64,000 nucleotides of DNA. Source: Methylobacter luteus IMV-B-3098. Lineage in GTDB: Bacteria; Pseudomonadota; Gammaproteobacteria; Methylococcales; Methylomonadaceae. This document shows, piece by piece, positions 52,812-60,217 of the stretch; position 1 is the first letter of the stretch; the number at the start of each line of letters is the position of its first letter. Both the position numbers and the translations under genes were made by a program. The DNA is taken from the NCBI RefSeq assembly GCF_000427625.1, contig NZ_KE386569.1, positions 1,557,073 through 1,621,072 on the forward strand, read 5' to 3'. The notes beneath the pieces were generated by a model. It worked only from the letters and a program-made list of their open reading frames with translations. It made no database searches and was not told the DNA's origin.

Positions 52812-52842
52812 GTAGGGTACGCATTGCGTACCTTTCTGAAGC
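52812..52842. repeat. Short palindromic repeat, family B (copy after norR)
   Basis: CGTAGGGTACGCATTGCGTA plus CCTTTC lies 20 bases after the norR stop. It matches the copies at 41.0 and 51.0 kb. Confidence 0.7.
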
Positions 52843-52928
52843 CTACGAGCTTTGTGATAAAAAAATCCTTGGTTTAGGTGTAATATCATTATGATTAAAT
52901 CCGCACTCAAAACAGGAAAACGCCTATC

Positions 52929-53099
52929 ATGAATGTCTCAAACCGAGCCAGAATAACATGCGCCCTGGTCTTGATTGTTTTTTCAGCGCTGGGCATAGGC
53001 CCGATCCCGATTACCAGCACGATCGGTTTGCTTGTTGTTATTTTCCTGCCTGCCTGGTTCAAAAAGCTCGTTGATAATATTTACGCCGACAAGGAATAG
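52929..53099 (+). CDS. Small membrane protein upstream of a SanA-like gene
   Basis: The 56-residue protein has two hydrophobic segments (ITCALVLIVFSALGIGPIPI and TIGLLVVIFLPAWFKKLVDN). The Gly-Pro-Ile-Pro turn resembles hairpins of small inner-membrane proteins. ATG 52929 is a modest start with AAACAGGAAAACGCC ahead. It ends 2 bases before the next gene, so the two are probably co-translated. I do not recognise the family. Confidence 0.65.
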   Translation: MNVSNRARITCALVLIVFSALGIGPIPITSTIGLLVVIFLPAWFKKLVDNIYADKE

Positions 53100-53101
53100 C
53101 C

Positions 53102-53746
53102 TTGCTAATCAAGACATTGAAAAAATGGCTGAAGCCGGCTTTAGCCGCATTCATCGGCCTGTTTACGCTCGCGGAGCTGGCTTACTGGCAGGGATCTCGC
53201 AATATGTCGGCTGGAGCCGCTTCAGGCAACTGCGCCGTGCTGGTTGCGGGTTTTCCCTCGAACGCGGACGGCAGCCTCCATCCGATGCAACGCATGCGCG
53301 TGGAAGCCGGCGTGGCGGCCTATCGGAACCGTGCCTGCGACAGACTGATCGTATCGGGCGCGGCTGCCCATAATGAGCACGTCGAAGCGAAGATCATGGC
53401 CGCATTCGCCCGCGAGCTCAGCATTCCCGACGATCATCTCATCATTGAAGACCAGGCGCTTAACACATGGCAGAACGTCAGCTGTTCACTGCCTTTCCTG
53501 GAAAACTATGATCGGATCTTTGTGGCCTCCGACACGCTGCATGTGCATCGGGCAAAGCGTTATCTTTGCCGCCAGAAACCTTCCTGGTGCGATCGCGTGC
53601 AAGTCACTGGCGGTCATTTGCCGCTCAGTCTCGTAGGTTGGACGGTTCCATTTGCCCTTCATGAGCTCTATTCCTGGACCCGCGATATTGCGGTTTATGA
53701 ACGGTCGAGCTCGGGCAATGTGCCATTCTGCCCGGCTCGTCATTGA
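53102..53746 (+). CDS. SanA/YdcF-like DUF218 protein
   Basis: The 214-residue protein has an N-terminal anchor (KPALAAFIGLFTLAELAYWQ) and a DUF218 domain (CAVLVAGFPSNADGSLHPMQ, RMRVEAGVAAYRNRACDRLI, VSGAAAHNEHVEAKIMAAFA, IIEDQALNTWQNVSCSLPFL). The ordered strand-helix pattern and the ALNTxQN motif match SanA/ElyC/YdcF, which act in envelope integrity or peptidoglycan metabolism. The start is TTG 53102, directly after the stop of the small membrane gene, and no other in-frame start fits better. Confidence 0.85.
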   Translation: MLIKTLKKWLKPALAAFIGLFTLAELAYWQGSRNMSAGAASGNCAVLVAGFPSNADGSLHPMQRMRVEAGVAAYRNRACDRLIVSGAAAHNEHVEAKIMAAFARELSIPDDHLIIEDQALNTWQNVSCSLPFLENYDRIFVASDTLHVHRAKRYLCRQKPSWCDRVQVTGGHLPLSLVGWTVPFALHELYSWTRDIAVYERSSSGNVPFCPARH

Positions 53747-54036
53747 TGCGCGGGAAAGCTTCGGTTCTACGGGTTTACAATCCGATGTTACGCATTAATC
53801 GAATTGAGACAGATCTAACAAAGTACCGCCAGCGCGACGGTTATTTGAATTCAACTGCAGGGTCAAATTCACTTGTGCCCTAGAGGGTATTCGACCCGAG
53901 ATGCCTTGTTAGTCATTGAGTGCGAATACCCAAAGGGCACAAGTGAATTCGCACCTACGCGTCGCTACCGAAGCAAACAGGATAAAAAACAACACATGCG
54001 GTAATTGTCAAAATAACTGTCGCCTCAACAGTTAAA

Positions 54037-55104
54037 TCAGGCCGCTTTTTTCAGCGCCTGCCGAATTATATTTTTGTCCTTCTGGTCAGGGTTCAAATAG
54101 ACCTCAAGTACAGGCTCCCAATTTCGTGTTTTGTTCCGCCAGCGTTCCGGACGGCGCTTTTTGGCGGCTTGATAGGCCGCCTTTCGCTGTTTTAAAATCG
54201 CGAAGTCTTGTCCGCTATGCCGCTGATCTGGCGTGACAAACTGAATGGCGCTGTGCCGATGTTCATGGTTATACCAGTCCACAAAGCCCGCCACCCAGCG
54301 TCGGGCCTGATTCAAATCCGCAAAGGGGTGGACCGGATAGTCCGGCCGATATTTGAGGGTCTTGAACAAGGCTTCCGAATACGGATTATCATTGCTCACC
54401 GCCGGTCGCGAGAACGACGGCAGGATGCCCAAGGCCTGCAGGGTCGCCAGCATCGTGGCGCCCTTCATGGGGCCGCCGTTGTCAGAATGCAGGGTCACCT
54501 GCTGACGGGGGAGGCCTTCCCGTTGCACGATATCCCGCACAATGTCCGCCGCCCATTCGCTGCTTTCGCGTTCGTACACCTGCCAACCGACAATCTTGCG
54601 GCTGTAAACATCCATAAACAGATAAAGATACAGGAATACCCCTTTGACGGCCGTGGGCAGATAGGTAATATCCCAGCTGTACAGCTGATTGGGCGCCGTG
54701 GCCTTCAGGGCTTTCGGCTTGCGGCAGTCGGTGGCCGCCCGACTGGCCTGGCGATGCTGAAGTTGCTTCGCCTCGCGCAAGATCCGGTAGAAGGTCGATT
54801 CCGAAGCCAGATACTGACCCCGCTCGGCCAGAATCGGCACGATCTGGCTGGGCGCCAGCGCGGCAAATTCGGCCGAATTGGCTACCGACAACACGGACTG
54901 ACGCTCCTGCTCACTGAGTTTGTTCGCGGGAATCAGCTGGCGGCCGCGACGACCGTCTTCCGCGACTTCACCCGATTGCTGCCAGCGCTGCAATGTGCGC
55001 AAGGTGATCCCCAATAAGTCGCAGGCTCGATGCCGACGGGCTCCGGCGGCGTGGGCTTCGTCTAGCCAAGACACAATTTGTTGGCGCTCTGACAGGGAAA
55101 TCAT
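54037..55104 (-). CDS. IS3-family transposase OrfB (rve integrase domain)
   Basis: The 355-residue protein carries the DDE integrase core: first Asp in LYSWDITYLPT, second in VTLHSDNGGPMKG and Glu in NPYSEALFKTLKYR. Unlike the usual IS3 OrfB, it has its own N-terminal HTH-like part (GARRHRACDLLGITLRTLQR). It begins with ATGA overlapping the OrfA stop, so expression is by coupled restart rather than by the common -1 frameshift. It is intact. The C-terminal 50 residues are Lys/Arg-rich. Confidence 0.92.
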   Translation of the reverse strand: MISLSERQQIVSWLDEAHAAGARRHRACDLLGITLRTLQRWQQSGEVAEDGRRGRQLIPANKLSEQERQSVLSVANSAEFAALAPSQIVPILAERGQYLASESTFYRILREAKQLQHRQASRAATDCRKPKALKATAPNQLYSWDITYLPTAVKGVFLYLYLFMDVYSRKIVGWQVYERESSEWAADIVRDIVQREGLPRQQVTLHSDNGGPMKGATMLATLQALGILPSFSRPAVSNDNPYSEALFKTLKYRPDYPVHPFADLNQARRWVAGFVDWYNHEHRHSAIQFVTPDQRHSGQDFAILKQRKAAYQAAKKRRPERWRNKTRNWEPVLEVYLNPDQKDKNIIRQALKKAA

Positions 55105-55601
55105 GCGTCCTTTTCCTCCCAGAGCGCCTGATACTTTTTTTGCAGAACCAGTAAGGCCGCCGCTTCCGCCAAGGCTTTTTCCTTGCGCTTCAGCTCCCGC
55201 TGTAACGCTTGATGGCTCACTTGCAGTTCTCGCCAGTCAGCGCGACTGACGGCAGTCTCCGACGTGCCGGTTTCAAAGGCTTTACGCCAGGCGTGTAAAT
55301 GATGCGGAAAAATCCCTTGTTCCCGGCACCAGGCATGCAATGTTTCCCCTGCCTTGCCCTGACTATCCAGGATCAGTTGAAAACGTTCGCTCTGATTCCA
55401 GTCTTGAGGTCGTTTTGTCATCAGGTCGGCTTGGCCCTCAACCACGTTTTTCGGTAATTTCATCCAGTTCTTCAACGTCCAGCTGTTTATGTTCAAGTCA
55501 TCGGCAATCGCTTGAACGGTACGATCGCCCCGGTTATAAACTTTCTCCAACGCCTGTTGGCGAAAAGCTTTCGTATAATAAGTCTTCTTTTTCAATTTCA
55601 T
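55101..55601 (-). CDS. IS3-family OrfA DNA-binding protein
   Basis: The 166-residue protein has an N-terminal HTH (DRTVQAIADDLNINSWTLKN, WMKLP) that binds the IS ends, and a C-terminal leucine-zipper-like part (LQVSHQALQRELKRKEKALA). It overlaps OrfB by four bases. In the family it gives the end recognition for OrfB. ATG 55601 follows AGAGGTAATGAAATTG. Confidence 0.9.
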   Translation of the reverse strand: MKLKKKTYYTKAFRQQALEKVYNRGDRTVQAIADDLNINSWTLKNWMKLPKNVVEGQADLMTKRPQDWNQSERFQLILDSQGKAGETLHAWCREQGIFPHHLHAWRKAFETGTSETAVSRADWRELQVSHQALQRELKRKEKALAEAAALLVLQKKYQALWEEKDA

Positions 55602-55686
55602 TACCTCTAATAGTCAATCAATGAAAATTAGAGGCGACAGTTATCCTGACACAGGGGGCATGCTTAGCATCAGTTATTAATCAATT

Positions 55687-56049
55687 ATGCAAGACTTGGA
55701 CAAAATCTTTGAGGCTCTCTCAAAGTCGGCTTTCCGCCGCAAATTCCACCTCCAGGGCAAGGACCTTGTTTACCTGCAAACCAAAGGCCTGCCCACAGTC
55801 ATCGCTCACGCCCGAGACTTCATCGCCAAGCGCCTGGCGCCGGCCGTGATTGAAAATGACGGCAAGCAAACTCCATTCCGAGGACACCCGGTTTTTGTCG
55901 CCCAGCATGCGACCGCCTGCTGCTGCCGAGGCTGCCTGGAAAAATGGCACAGAATCCCGAAAGGCCGCGCCCTGACTTCAAACCAGGAAGCTTACATTAT
56001 CAAAGTGCTTGAGCGCTGGCTTCGAAATGAAATGGAAATGGGCTCTTAA
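55687..56049 (+). CDS. DUF4186 protein
   Basis: The 120-residue protein matches the DUF4186 type: FRRKFHLQGKDLVYLQTKGL, HARDFIAKRLAPA, FRGHPVFVAQHATACCCRGC and LEKWHRIPKGRALT. The His plus CCCRGC group looks like a metal site. Function is unknown. Its start lies 12 bases after the MITE end that was split by the IS. It stands alone. Confidence 0.85.
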   Translation: MQDLDKIFEALSKSAFRRKFHLQGKDLVYLQTKGLPTVIAHARDFIAKRLAPAVIENDGKQTPFRGHPVFVAQHATACCCRGCLEKWHRIPKGRALTSNQEAYIIKVLERWLRNEMEMGS

Positions 56050-56097
56050 GGAATGTGCATAAAATAACTTCTACAAGTAGGCAGAGGATTTTCCAAT

Positions 56098-56178
56098 GTA
56101 AGCGCGGATTTATCCGCGCAGTGCGAATACCCTATAGGGCACAAGTACCCTAAAGGGCATAAATAAATTCGCACCTGC
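56098..56178. repeat. Dispersed repeat core, partial copy 5
   Basis: GTGCGAATACCCTATAGGGC, ACAAGTACCCTAAAGGGCAT and AATAAATTCGCACC repeat the core of the MITE-like family without its terminal ends. The palindrome GCGCGGATTTATCCGCGC precedes it. The flanking 56179-56405 holds no gene that I can support. Confidence 0.6.
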
Positions 56179-56462
56179 AATTTTCTGATTTATTCCATGC
56201 TCATTACTAACTTGCCACTAACCGGCAATAGCCATTGCAATGCTTTCGACGGATAGCTCGTCATAGACCAGGCTGTTATGTCATAAGTAATGGCACGAAT
56301 TGAAATCAAGCCAAAACCATGAATAATTGCCTTGCTATCCAGTAAAAACCTGATAGGTTCTTTATCAATGAGCGGCAAGCGCATTAACTCGAACAAAAAG
56401 CATTAGTGCGCTTGTTAATAGCCGATTATTTAGAGCGCCAGGCAAGCAAAGAGGAGAATTCT

Positions 56463-57347
56463 TTGGATTCTTTAGATTTGGTCAAGCTCACTCCACTCAT
56501 GAAACGCACTCGCGGTAGCCCTGAAGTAAAAATCGGACTTATCGATGGACCTGTCGTTACCCGACATGCCGATCTGGCAATTGACTATCTTCACGAGATT
56601 CCCGGAAATAACGGCGCCGCGTGTACACAAGCCGATAGCGCCGCGTGCCTGCACGGAACCTTTGTCGCCGGCATCTTATCCGCAAAACGGAATTCATCCG
56701 CCCCCGCCATCTGCCCCGATTGTTCTCTCCTGATACGTCCCATTTTCTCAGAGACAACCCTGGGGCGCGATCATATGCCAAGTGCGACGCCGAAGGAACT
56801 TGCCGCGGCAATCATAGAGTGTATCGAAGCCGGCGCACGCGTAATTAACTTGAGCCTTGCCCTTGCGCAACCGTCCATCAAAGATGAACAGGCGCTGGAA
56901 GAAGCGCTCAATCAGGCCATCAGGCGAAACGTGGTTATAGTCGCGGCGGCGGGCAATCAAGGCGCTCTCGGCAGTTCCGCCATTACCCGTCATCCATGGA
57001 TCATCCCGGTGGTCGCGTGCGACCTTCAAGGCAGGCCAACGAACGAGTCGAATCTGGGCAGTTCGATCGGCAGGCGGGGTTTGAGTGCGCCCGGTGAGGG
57101 CATTACCAGTATTGGCGCGAACGGCAACCCGCTGACTTTGGGAGGAACAAGCGTCGCGGTGCCTTTTGTGACGGGCGCCATCGCGCTGCTGTGGTCGGAA
57201 TTTCCTGCCGCGACTGCGGCGCAAATCAAACTGGCCGTCACTCAAGCGTTTACACCGAGGCGAGCCTCGGTAGTTCCGCCTTTGCTGGACGCTACGGCGG
57301 CCTACCAAATCCTGTTGTCGGCGAATGCAAAGAGGCAAATCTCATGA
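56463..57347 (+). CDS. PatA-like S8 subtilisin protease
   Basis: The 294-residue protease has the complete subtilase triad: Asp28 (KIGLIDGPVV), His64 (LHGTFVAGIL) and Ser230 (GGTSVAVPFVTGA), with the oxyanion Asn165 (AAAGNQG). The opening LTPLMKRTRGSPEVKIGLID matches the start of cyanobactin PatA-type proteases, which have no signal peptide and process leader peptides. I prefer TTG 56463, preceded by GAGGAG at 56451; a GTG at 56406 with no site is the alternative. It overlaps the next gene by ATGA. PatG-like and leader-bearing peptides follow, which supports a maturation role. Confidence 0.87.
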   Translation: MDSLDLVKLTPLMKRTRGSPEVKIGLIDGPVVTRHADLAIDYLHEIPGNNGAACTQADSAACLHGTFVAGILSAKRNSSAPAICPDCSLLIRPIFSETTLGRDHMPSATPKELAAAIIECIEAGARVINLSLALAQPSIKDEQALEEALNQAIRRNVVIVAAAGNQGALGSSAITRHPWIIPVVACDLQGRPTNESNLGSSIGRRGLSAPGEGITSIGANGNPLTLGGTSVAVPFVTGAIALLWSEFPAATAAQIKLAVTQAFTPRRASVVPPLLDATAAYQILLSANAKRQIS

Positions 57348-57562
57348 ATGAAGCAAGCAAAGACAATGATTCGCCAAGCCGGATCGAACGCCCGCCCCAT
57401 ATGGTGCATCTGCCTGGATTTATCACCGACGAAGAAATCGGGCTTGGCGATGCGATCAAGCGAACGACCTCTTATTTTGGGCTCAAGCCCTGCGGCGGCT
57501 GCGAGCAGCGAGCGACTGCGCTCAACCGCTGGCTGGTTTTCACCAATGGACATCAAAGGTAG
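57344..57562 (+). CDS. Small CGGC-motif protein of the S8 cluster
   Basis: The 72-residue protein contains GFITDEEIGLGDAIKRTTSY, KPCGGCEQRATALNRWLVF. The CxxC followed by a basic and aromatic stretch is a fixed signature of a small family found beside S8 and PatG-like genes. It starts at ATG 57344, overlapping the protease stop by ATGA. No signal peptide is visible. It may be a metal-binding partner, but that is a guess. Confidence 0.7.
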   Translation: MNEASKDNDSPSRIERPPHMVHLPGFITDEEIGLGDAIKRTTSYFGLKPCGGCEQRATALNRWLVFTNGHQR

Positions 57563-57632
57563 GGGAATCGTCTGACTTCGGATTCTCTTGTTTATTAAGC
57601 CTGTTAATACGCATGATTACTAAGGAGCAGAT

Positions 57633-58580
57633 ATGAATGACCAAGCTGAAACAATGGACAAACCCATGGAGCAACCGACTACGACAAGTAACGCAAGAGC
57701 CGTCGTGCCCTACCCTGAGGCTCATGCGGATGCATCGATCGCTCCGCAAGCGCAGGGCGGAACCTGTGGCTGTGGCGGAGCAACCGGCTTGAGTTCCAAT
57801 GGCACTGGAACGGTTCCTTATGTCTATGCCATCGGCCGGGTGGAAGCACGCTTCCCGAACCTTGCCGCGGAAAAGGAATTTGCCCAGGCCACCGGACGCA
57901 CGGATACCGCCGGAAAGACCGATCAACAGACCTTCCACGCCGTGCTGTCCAAGCGCGAAAACCGTTACCTGGTGCGCCAACTGTGTTGGGTGCTGACCAT
58001 TCAGGGATTGGAAACCTACCTGCTGGCACCGCGCGATCCGGCGGATATCGATTTGCTGGTGGAAGCCATCCGCCCAGCCCCTAGCCCTTATGACATCGAT
58101 GTGGTCATCGGCCTGCGCGGACCTATCGCCCCGCCAGAGATGTGCAACGGTTTGATGATACCCATCGTTGCCTTTGACCAGATTTATTCCTTTGATCGCG
58201 ACGCGCTTATCAAAGCCATTCCGAAGCCGGAAAAAGCTAAAGCCGAGCAGTTCGGGCCTGCGGCCGAGGAATTATTCAACCGGATCATGCAACTGACGGA
58301 CAACGCCGGCGCAACCGACGAGCACCGCGCCCTGAATTATCTCGCCATGCGCTACCCCGGCATCTATGCCAAGACGGCGGAAGAGTTTGCTGGAGACTTT
58401 TCGCTGACTGGAGTGGAAGTACGCCCATCGCCTTTGAGCAGCACGCGCAATATCGTCGATGTGATCTTCTCCTATACCAACCGCAATACCGATTTTACAG
58501 AGAAGTTCTTTGTGCGCACCGACGTGACCGAGGAGTTTCCATTCCTGGTCGCCAAGATGTCGCCGTACTATGACCGTTAA
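57633..58580 (+). CDS. PatG C-terminal-like domain protein
   Basis: The 315-residue protein has a polar N-terminal part with a CGCGG cluster (GGTCGCGGATG, about 42-52), then VPYVYAIGRVEARFPNLAAE and VLTIQGLETYLLAPRDPADI. Both resemble the domain that follows the protease in cyanobactin PatG. The middle has VVIGLRGPIAPPEMCNGLMI and PIVAFDQIYSFDRDALIKAI. Here it is a stand-alone protein next to a PatA-like protease. The C-terminal VRPSPLSSTRNIVDVIFSYT is an extra domain I do not know. It follows the CGGC protein by 70 bases. ATG 57633 follows AAGGAGCAGAT. Confidence 0.65.
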   Translation: MNDQAETMDKPMEQPTTTSNARAVVPYPEAHADASIAPQAQGGTCGCGGATGLSSNGTGTVPYVYAIGRVEARFPNLAAEKEFAQATGRTDTAGKTDQQTFHAVLSKRENRYLVRQLCWVLTIQGLETYLLAPRDPADIDLLVEAIRPAPSPYDIDVVIGLRGPIAPPEMCNGLMIPIVAFDQIYSFDRDALIKAIPKPEKAKAEQFGPAAEELFNRIMQLTDNAGATDEHRALNYLAMRYPGIYAKTAEEFAGDFSLTGVEVRPSPLSSTRNIVDVIFSYTNRNTDFTEKFFVRTDVTEEFPFLVAKMSPYYDR

Positions 58581-58608
58581 ACCTCATCAGTCAAAGAGGA
58601 CGTATAAA

Positions 58609-58905
58609 ATGAACGCCATGAATATGCCTGGATTTACCGCGGAAGCCTCGCTTCATAAGACGAATGATCATTACCGCTCGATAGCTGGCACCTTCGATAC
58701 GCTGGCCGTGGCCGCCTTGGCACCCGCCCTACTCTTCCGACGCAACACGAACCCCGCACCGGACATCGATGTCGACTGCAATACCTTTCCCGATAATATT
58801 ACATGCAACGAATGCAACAGCTACGGTCCGGGAACGTTAGATTGCTGTAATCTTCGAAGGCCTGGAGATATCTGCATCATCAAGGATTTACGGATTAAGT
58901 GGTGA
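58609..58905 (+). CDS. Leader-bearing Cys-rich peptide 1
   Basis: The 98-residue product begins MNAMNMPGFTAEASLHKTND and shares MNxPxFxAExS with the three following genes. The middle is hydrophobic (SIAGTFDTLAVAALAPALLF). The tail has six Cys (DCNTFPDNITCNECNSY and LDCCNLRRPGDIC). I infer a precursor with a common N-terminal leader and a variable C-terminal core. ATG 58609 follows GAGGACGTATAAA. It lies 28 bases after the PatG-like gene. Confidence 0.75.
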   Translation: MNAMNMPGFTAEASLHKTNDHYRSIAGTFDTLAVAALAPALLFRRNTNPAPDIDVDCNTFPDNITCNECNSYGPGTLDCCNLRRPGDICIIKDLRIKW

Positions 58906-58950
58906 CGCTGGGTTTCCGCAACGCTCCAACCCAGCTTACGAGTTATTAGC
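58906..58950. repeat. Palindromic GCTGGGTTT...AACCCAGC repeat
   Basis: GCTGGGTTTCCGCAACGCTC is followed by CAACCCAGC. This is a short inverted repeat with AACCCAGC arms. Related pieces follow the peptide genes at 59.88-59.95 kb and 60.22-60.30 kb. Confidence 0.55.
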
Positions 58951-59094
58951 GCATGGAGAGTAAATGGCATTTAACCTTGCACCTCGTGCTCTGTGGTATG
59001 CAGTCGCCCACCTGGAACGTACTCTTTGCTTCAGCGCATTCCGGGCGGACTACGGTTGTTGAACCTAAACCAACCATAAAATCAGGTAAGTCAA

Positions 59095-59496
59095 ATGAAC
59101 ATACCAAGTTTTAACGCAGAGGCTTCGCTTTATAGAACGAATCGCTACTATCAACTTACAGCGGTTCTGGCTGCCGGTATGGGTGATCAAATATCGCCTG
59201 CGATATCGAAAGGGACGCATTGTGTTCGCGATCCCCAATGCCCTAGCGGGTTTAGTAAGTTGTTCTGTTCCGATTATGACCTGGATTCCTGTAGGGAAAC
59301 GGGCGTATGTTGTACACCGAAGCCTCCGCCACCGCCGCCTCCAAGCTGTCCTCCGGGGCGAGAGTCCTGTACTGACGGAGGCACCAGAGGATGTTGTCCG
59401 ACAGGCACGCACTGCTGTAATGATAACCACGGCTGTTGTCAGAACGGTTGGCGTTGCAGGAGCCTATTTGGCCAGCACTTCTGTAGCCCAATTTAA
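59095..59496 (+). CDS. Leader-bearing Cys-rich peptide 2 with granulin-like tail
   Basis: The 133-residue product begins MNIPSFNAEASLYRTNRYYQ. The C-terminal half has 16 Cys, including a Pro run (KPPPPPPPSCPPG) and then GCCPTGTHCCNDNHGCCQNG with WRC. The CC-x5-CC-x5-CC-x5-C spacing resembles the granulin fold, here in a bacterial protein. A shifted frame at 59183-59563 overlaps but has no leader. ATG 59095 follows AGGTAAGTCAA. Confidence 0.8.
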   Translation: MNIPSFNAEASLYRTNRYYQLTAVLAAGMGDQISPAISKGTHCVRDPQCPSGFSKLFCSDYDLDSCRETGVCCTPKPPPPPPPSCPPGRESCTDGGTRGCCPTGTHCCNDNHGCCQNGWRCRSLFGQHFCSPI

Positions 59497-59579
59497 ATTT
59501 TTCTGCTCTGGCCTGCCGGCGAGCAAGACGCGCATCCTTGCGCGTCTATTATTAAAATCCTGAAACCAGGAGGTGTAAT

Positions 59580-59882
59580 ATGAACATGCCTAAATTTAAT
59601 GCCGAATCATCGCTTGGTCCTTCCATGGCCACATACCAGGGAAAGGCTATTTTTAGTAGAGCCGGCTCGGGTGAAGTATCTCTGCAGCAATTCGGCGCCT
59701 CATCCTTTAAGGGGCGCTTTGGCATGACAATGAGGTGCTGCGGGTATTCCACAGTGCTACACCGGTTCGTCTGCACATCACAGGACGTATCTCCGCTTGA
59801 GCAATGTCAATGTCAACGGGATTTTTTTGGTCACCCTGTGATCATCTGCCGTCCGCCGGTTATCTCGCCCGACTTGGGCTGA
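59580..59882 (+). CDS. Leader-bearing Cys-rich peptide 3
   Basis: The 100-residue product begins MNMPKFNAESSLGPSMATYQ, with the same leader as peptides 1, 2 and 4. The tail holds six Cys (MRCCGYSTVLHRFVC; EQCQCQRDFFG; VIICRPP). It is followed by the duplicated intergenic piece at 59.88-59.94 kb. A strong ribosome site (AGGAGGTGTAAT) lies before the ATG. Confidence 0.75.
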   Translation: MNMPKFNAESSLGPSMATYQGKAIFSRAGSGEVSLQQFGASSFKGRFGMTMRCCGYSTVLHRFVCTSQDVSPLEQCQCQRDFFGHPVIICRPPVISPDLG

Positions 59883-59884
59883 AA

Positions 59885-59942
59885 TTTGCGTAGCTCGCAG
59901 GCTGGATTGATAAACCCGGCATTTCGAAGCGCCGGAACCGCT
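59885..59942. repeat. Intergenic repeat unit, copy 1
   Basis: TAGCTCGCAGGCTGG and ATAAACCCGGCATTTCGAAG plus CGCC occur here and again at 60.22 kb with only a few changes. The unit is about 45 bases. It follows the end of peptide 3. Confidence 0.7.
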
Positions 59943-59987
59943 CCATCGCTCACAACTGATCGTTAAACTTAAACCAGGAGCCATGAA

Positions 59988-60200
59988 ATGAATATACCTG
60001 GATTTACCGCTGAAGCCTCGGTCTATGCGGCAGCTAATTACAATTCGGTAATCGCAGTTGGGGTTGGGGAGAGCGGAATAGTGCACCCACAACTCGTTCT
60101 CCCACCCTGGACGCCTTGTTCCTGGTTATTTTTTTGTTGTACCGAATTTGGCGACCAGTCGTGTTGCAGAAAGTGGCGTTTGCAATGTGTTCCTGAGTGA
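59988..60200 (+). CDS. Leader-bearing Cys-rich peptide 4
   Basis: The 70-residue product begins MNIPGFTAEASVYAAANYNS. The tail has six Cys with spacing C-x5-CC-x7-CC-x6-C (TPCSWLFFCCTEFGDQSCCR and KWRLQCVPE), like a compact disulphide-rich toxin. ATG 59988 follows AGGAGCCATGAA. It is the shortest of the four and its leader is closest to peptide 1. Confidence 0.75.
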   Translation: MNIPGFTAEASVYAAANYNSVIAVGVGESGIVHPQLVLPPWTPCSWLFFCCTEFGDQSCCRKWRLQCVPE

Positions 60201-60217
60201 TTGTGAACTCATAGCAT

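Larger units (their letters stand above)
54000..55658 (-). mobile_element. IS3-family insertion sequence, 1.66 kb, with CATGC target duplication
   Basis: The element holds two overlapping minus-strand ORFs. The ends share ATAACTGTCGCCTC as inverted repeats (54013-54026 and its complement at 55631-55644), with TGTCA just outside. CATGC flanks both sides (53995-53999 and 55659-55663), a 5-bp target duplication. The outermost 6-7 bases of the two ends do not match, so the exact tips are less certain than the duplication. Both ORFs look intact. Confidence 0.8.
53781..55674. mobile_element. MITE-like repeat split by an IS element (copy 4)
   Basis: The ends are CCGATGTTACGCA (53782-53794) and TGCTTAGCATCAGT (55661-55674), the same imperfect inverted ends as copies 3 and 6. 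The left part holds the usual core (CTGCAGGGTCAAATTC; GTGCGAATACCCAAAGGGCA; AATTCGCACCTAC). Removing the IS and one target copy rebuilds an element of about 230 bases that aligns with copy 6 base for base near the break. Confidence 0.7.

Noticed and set aside
59183-59563. Open frame overlapping peptide 2
   Set aside because: It has no leader motif, no good start site and no Cys pattern. The frame at 59095-59496 carries the shared leader and the paired Cys.
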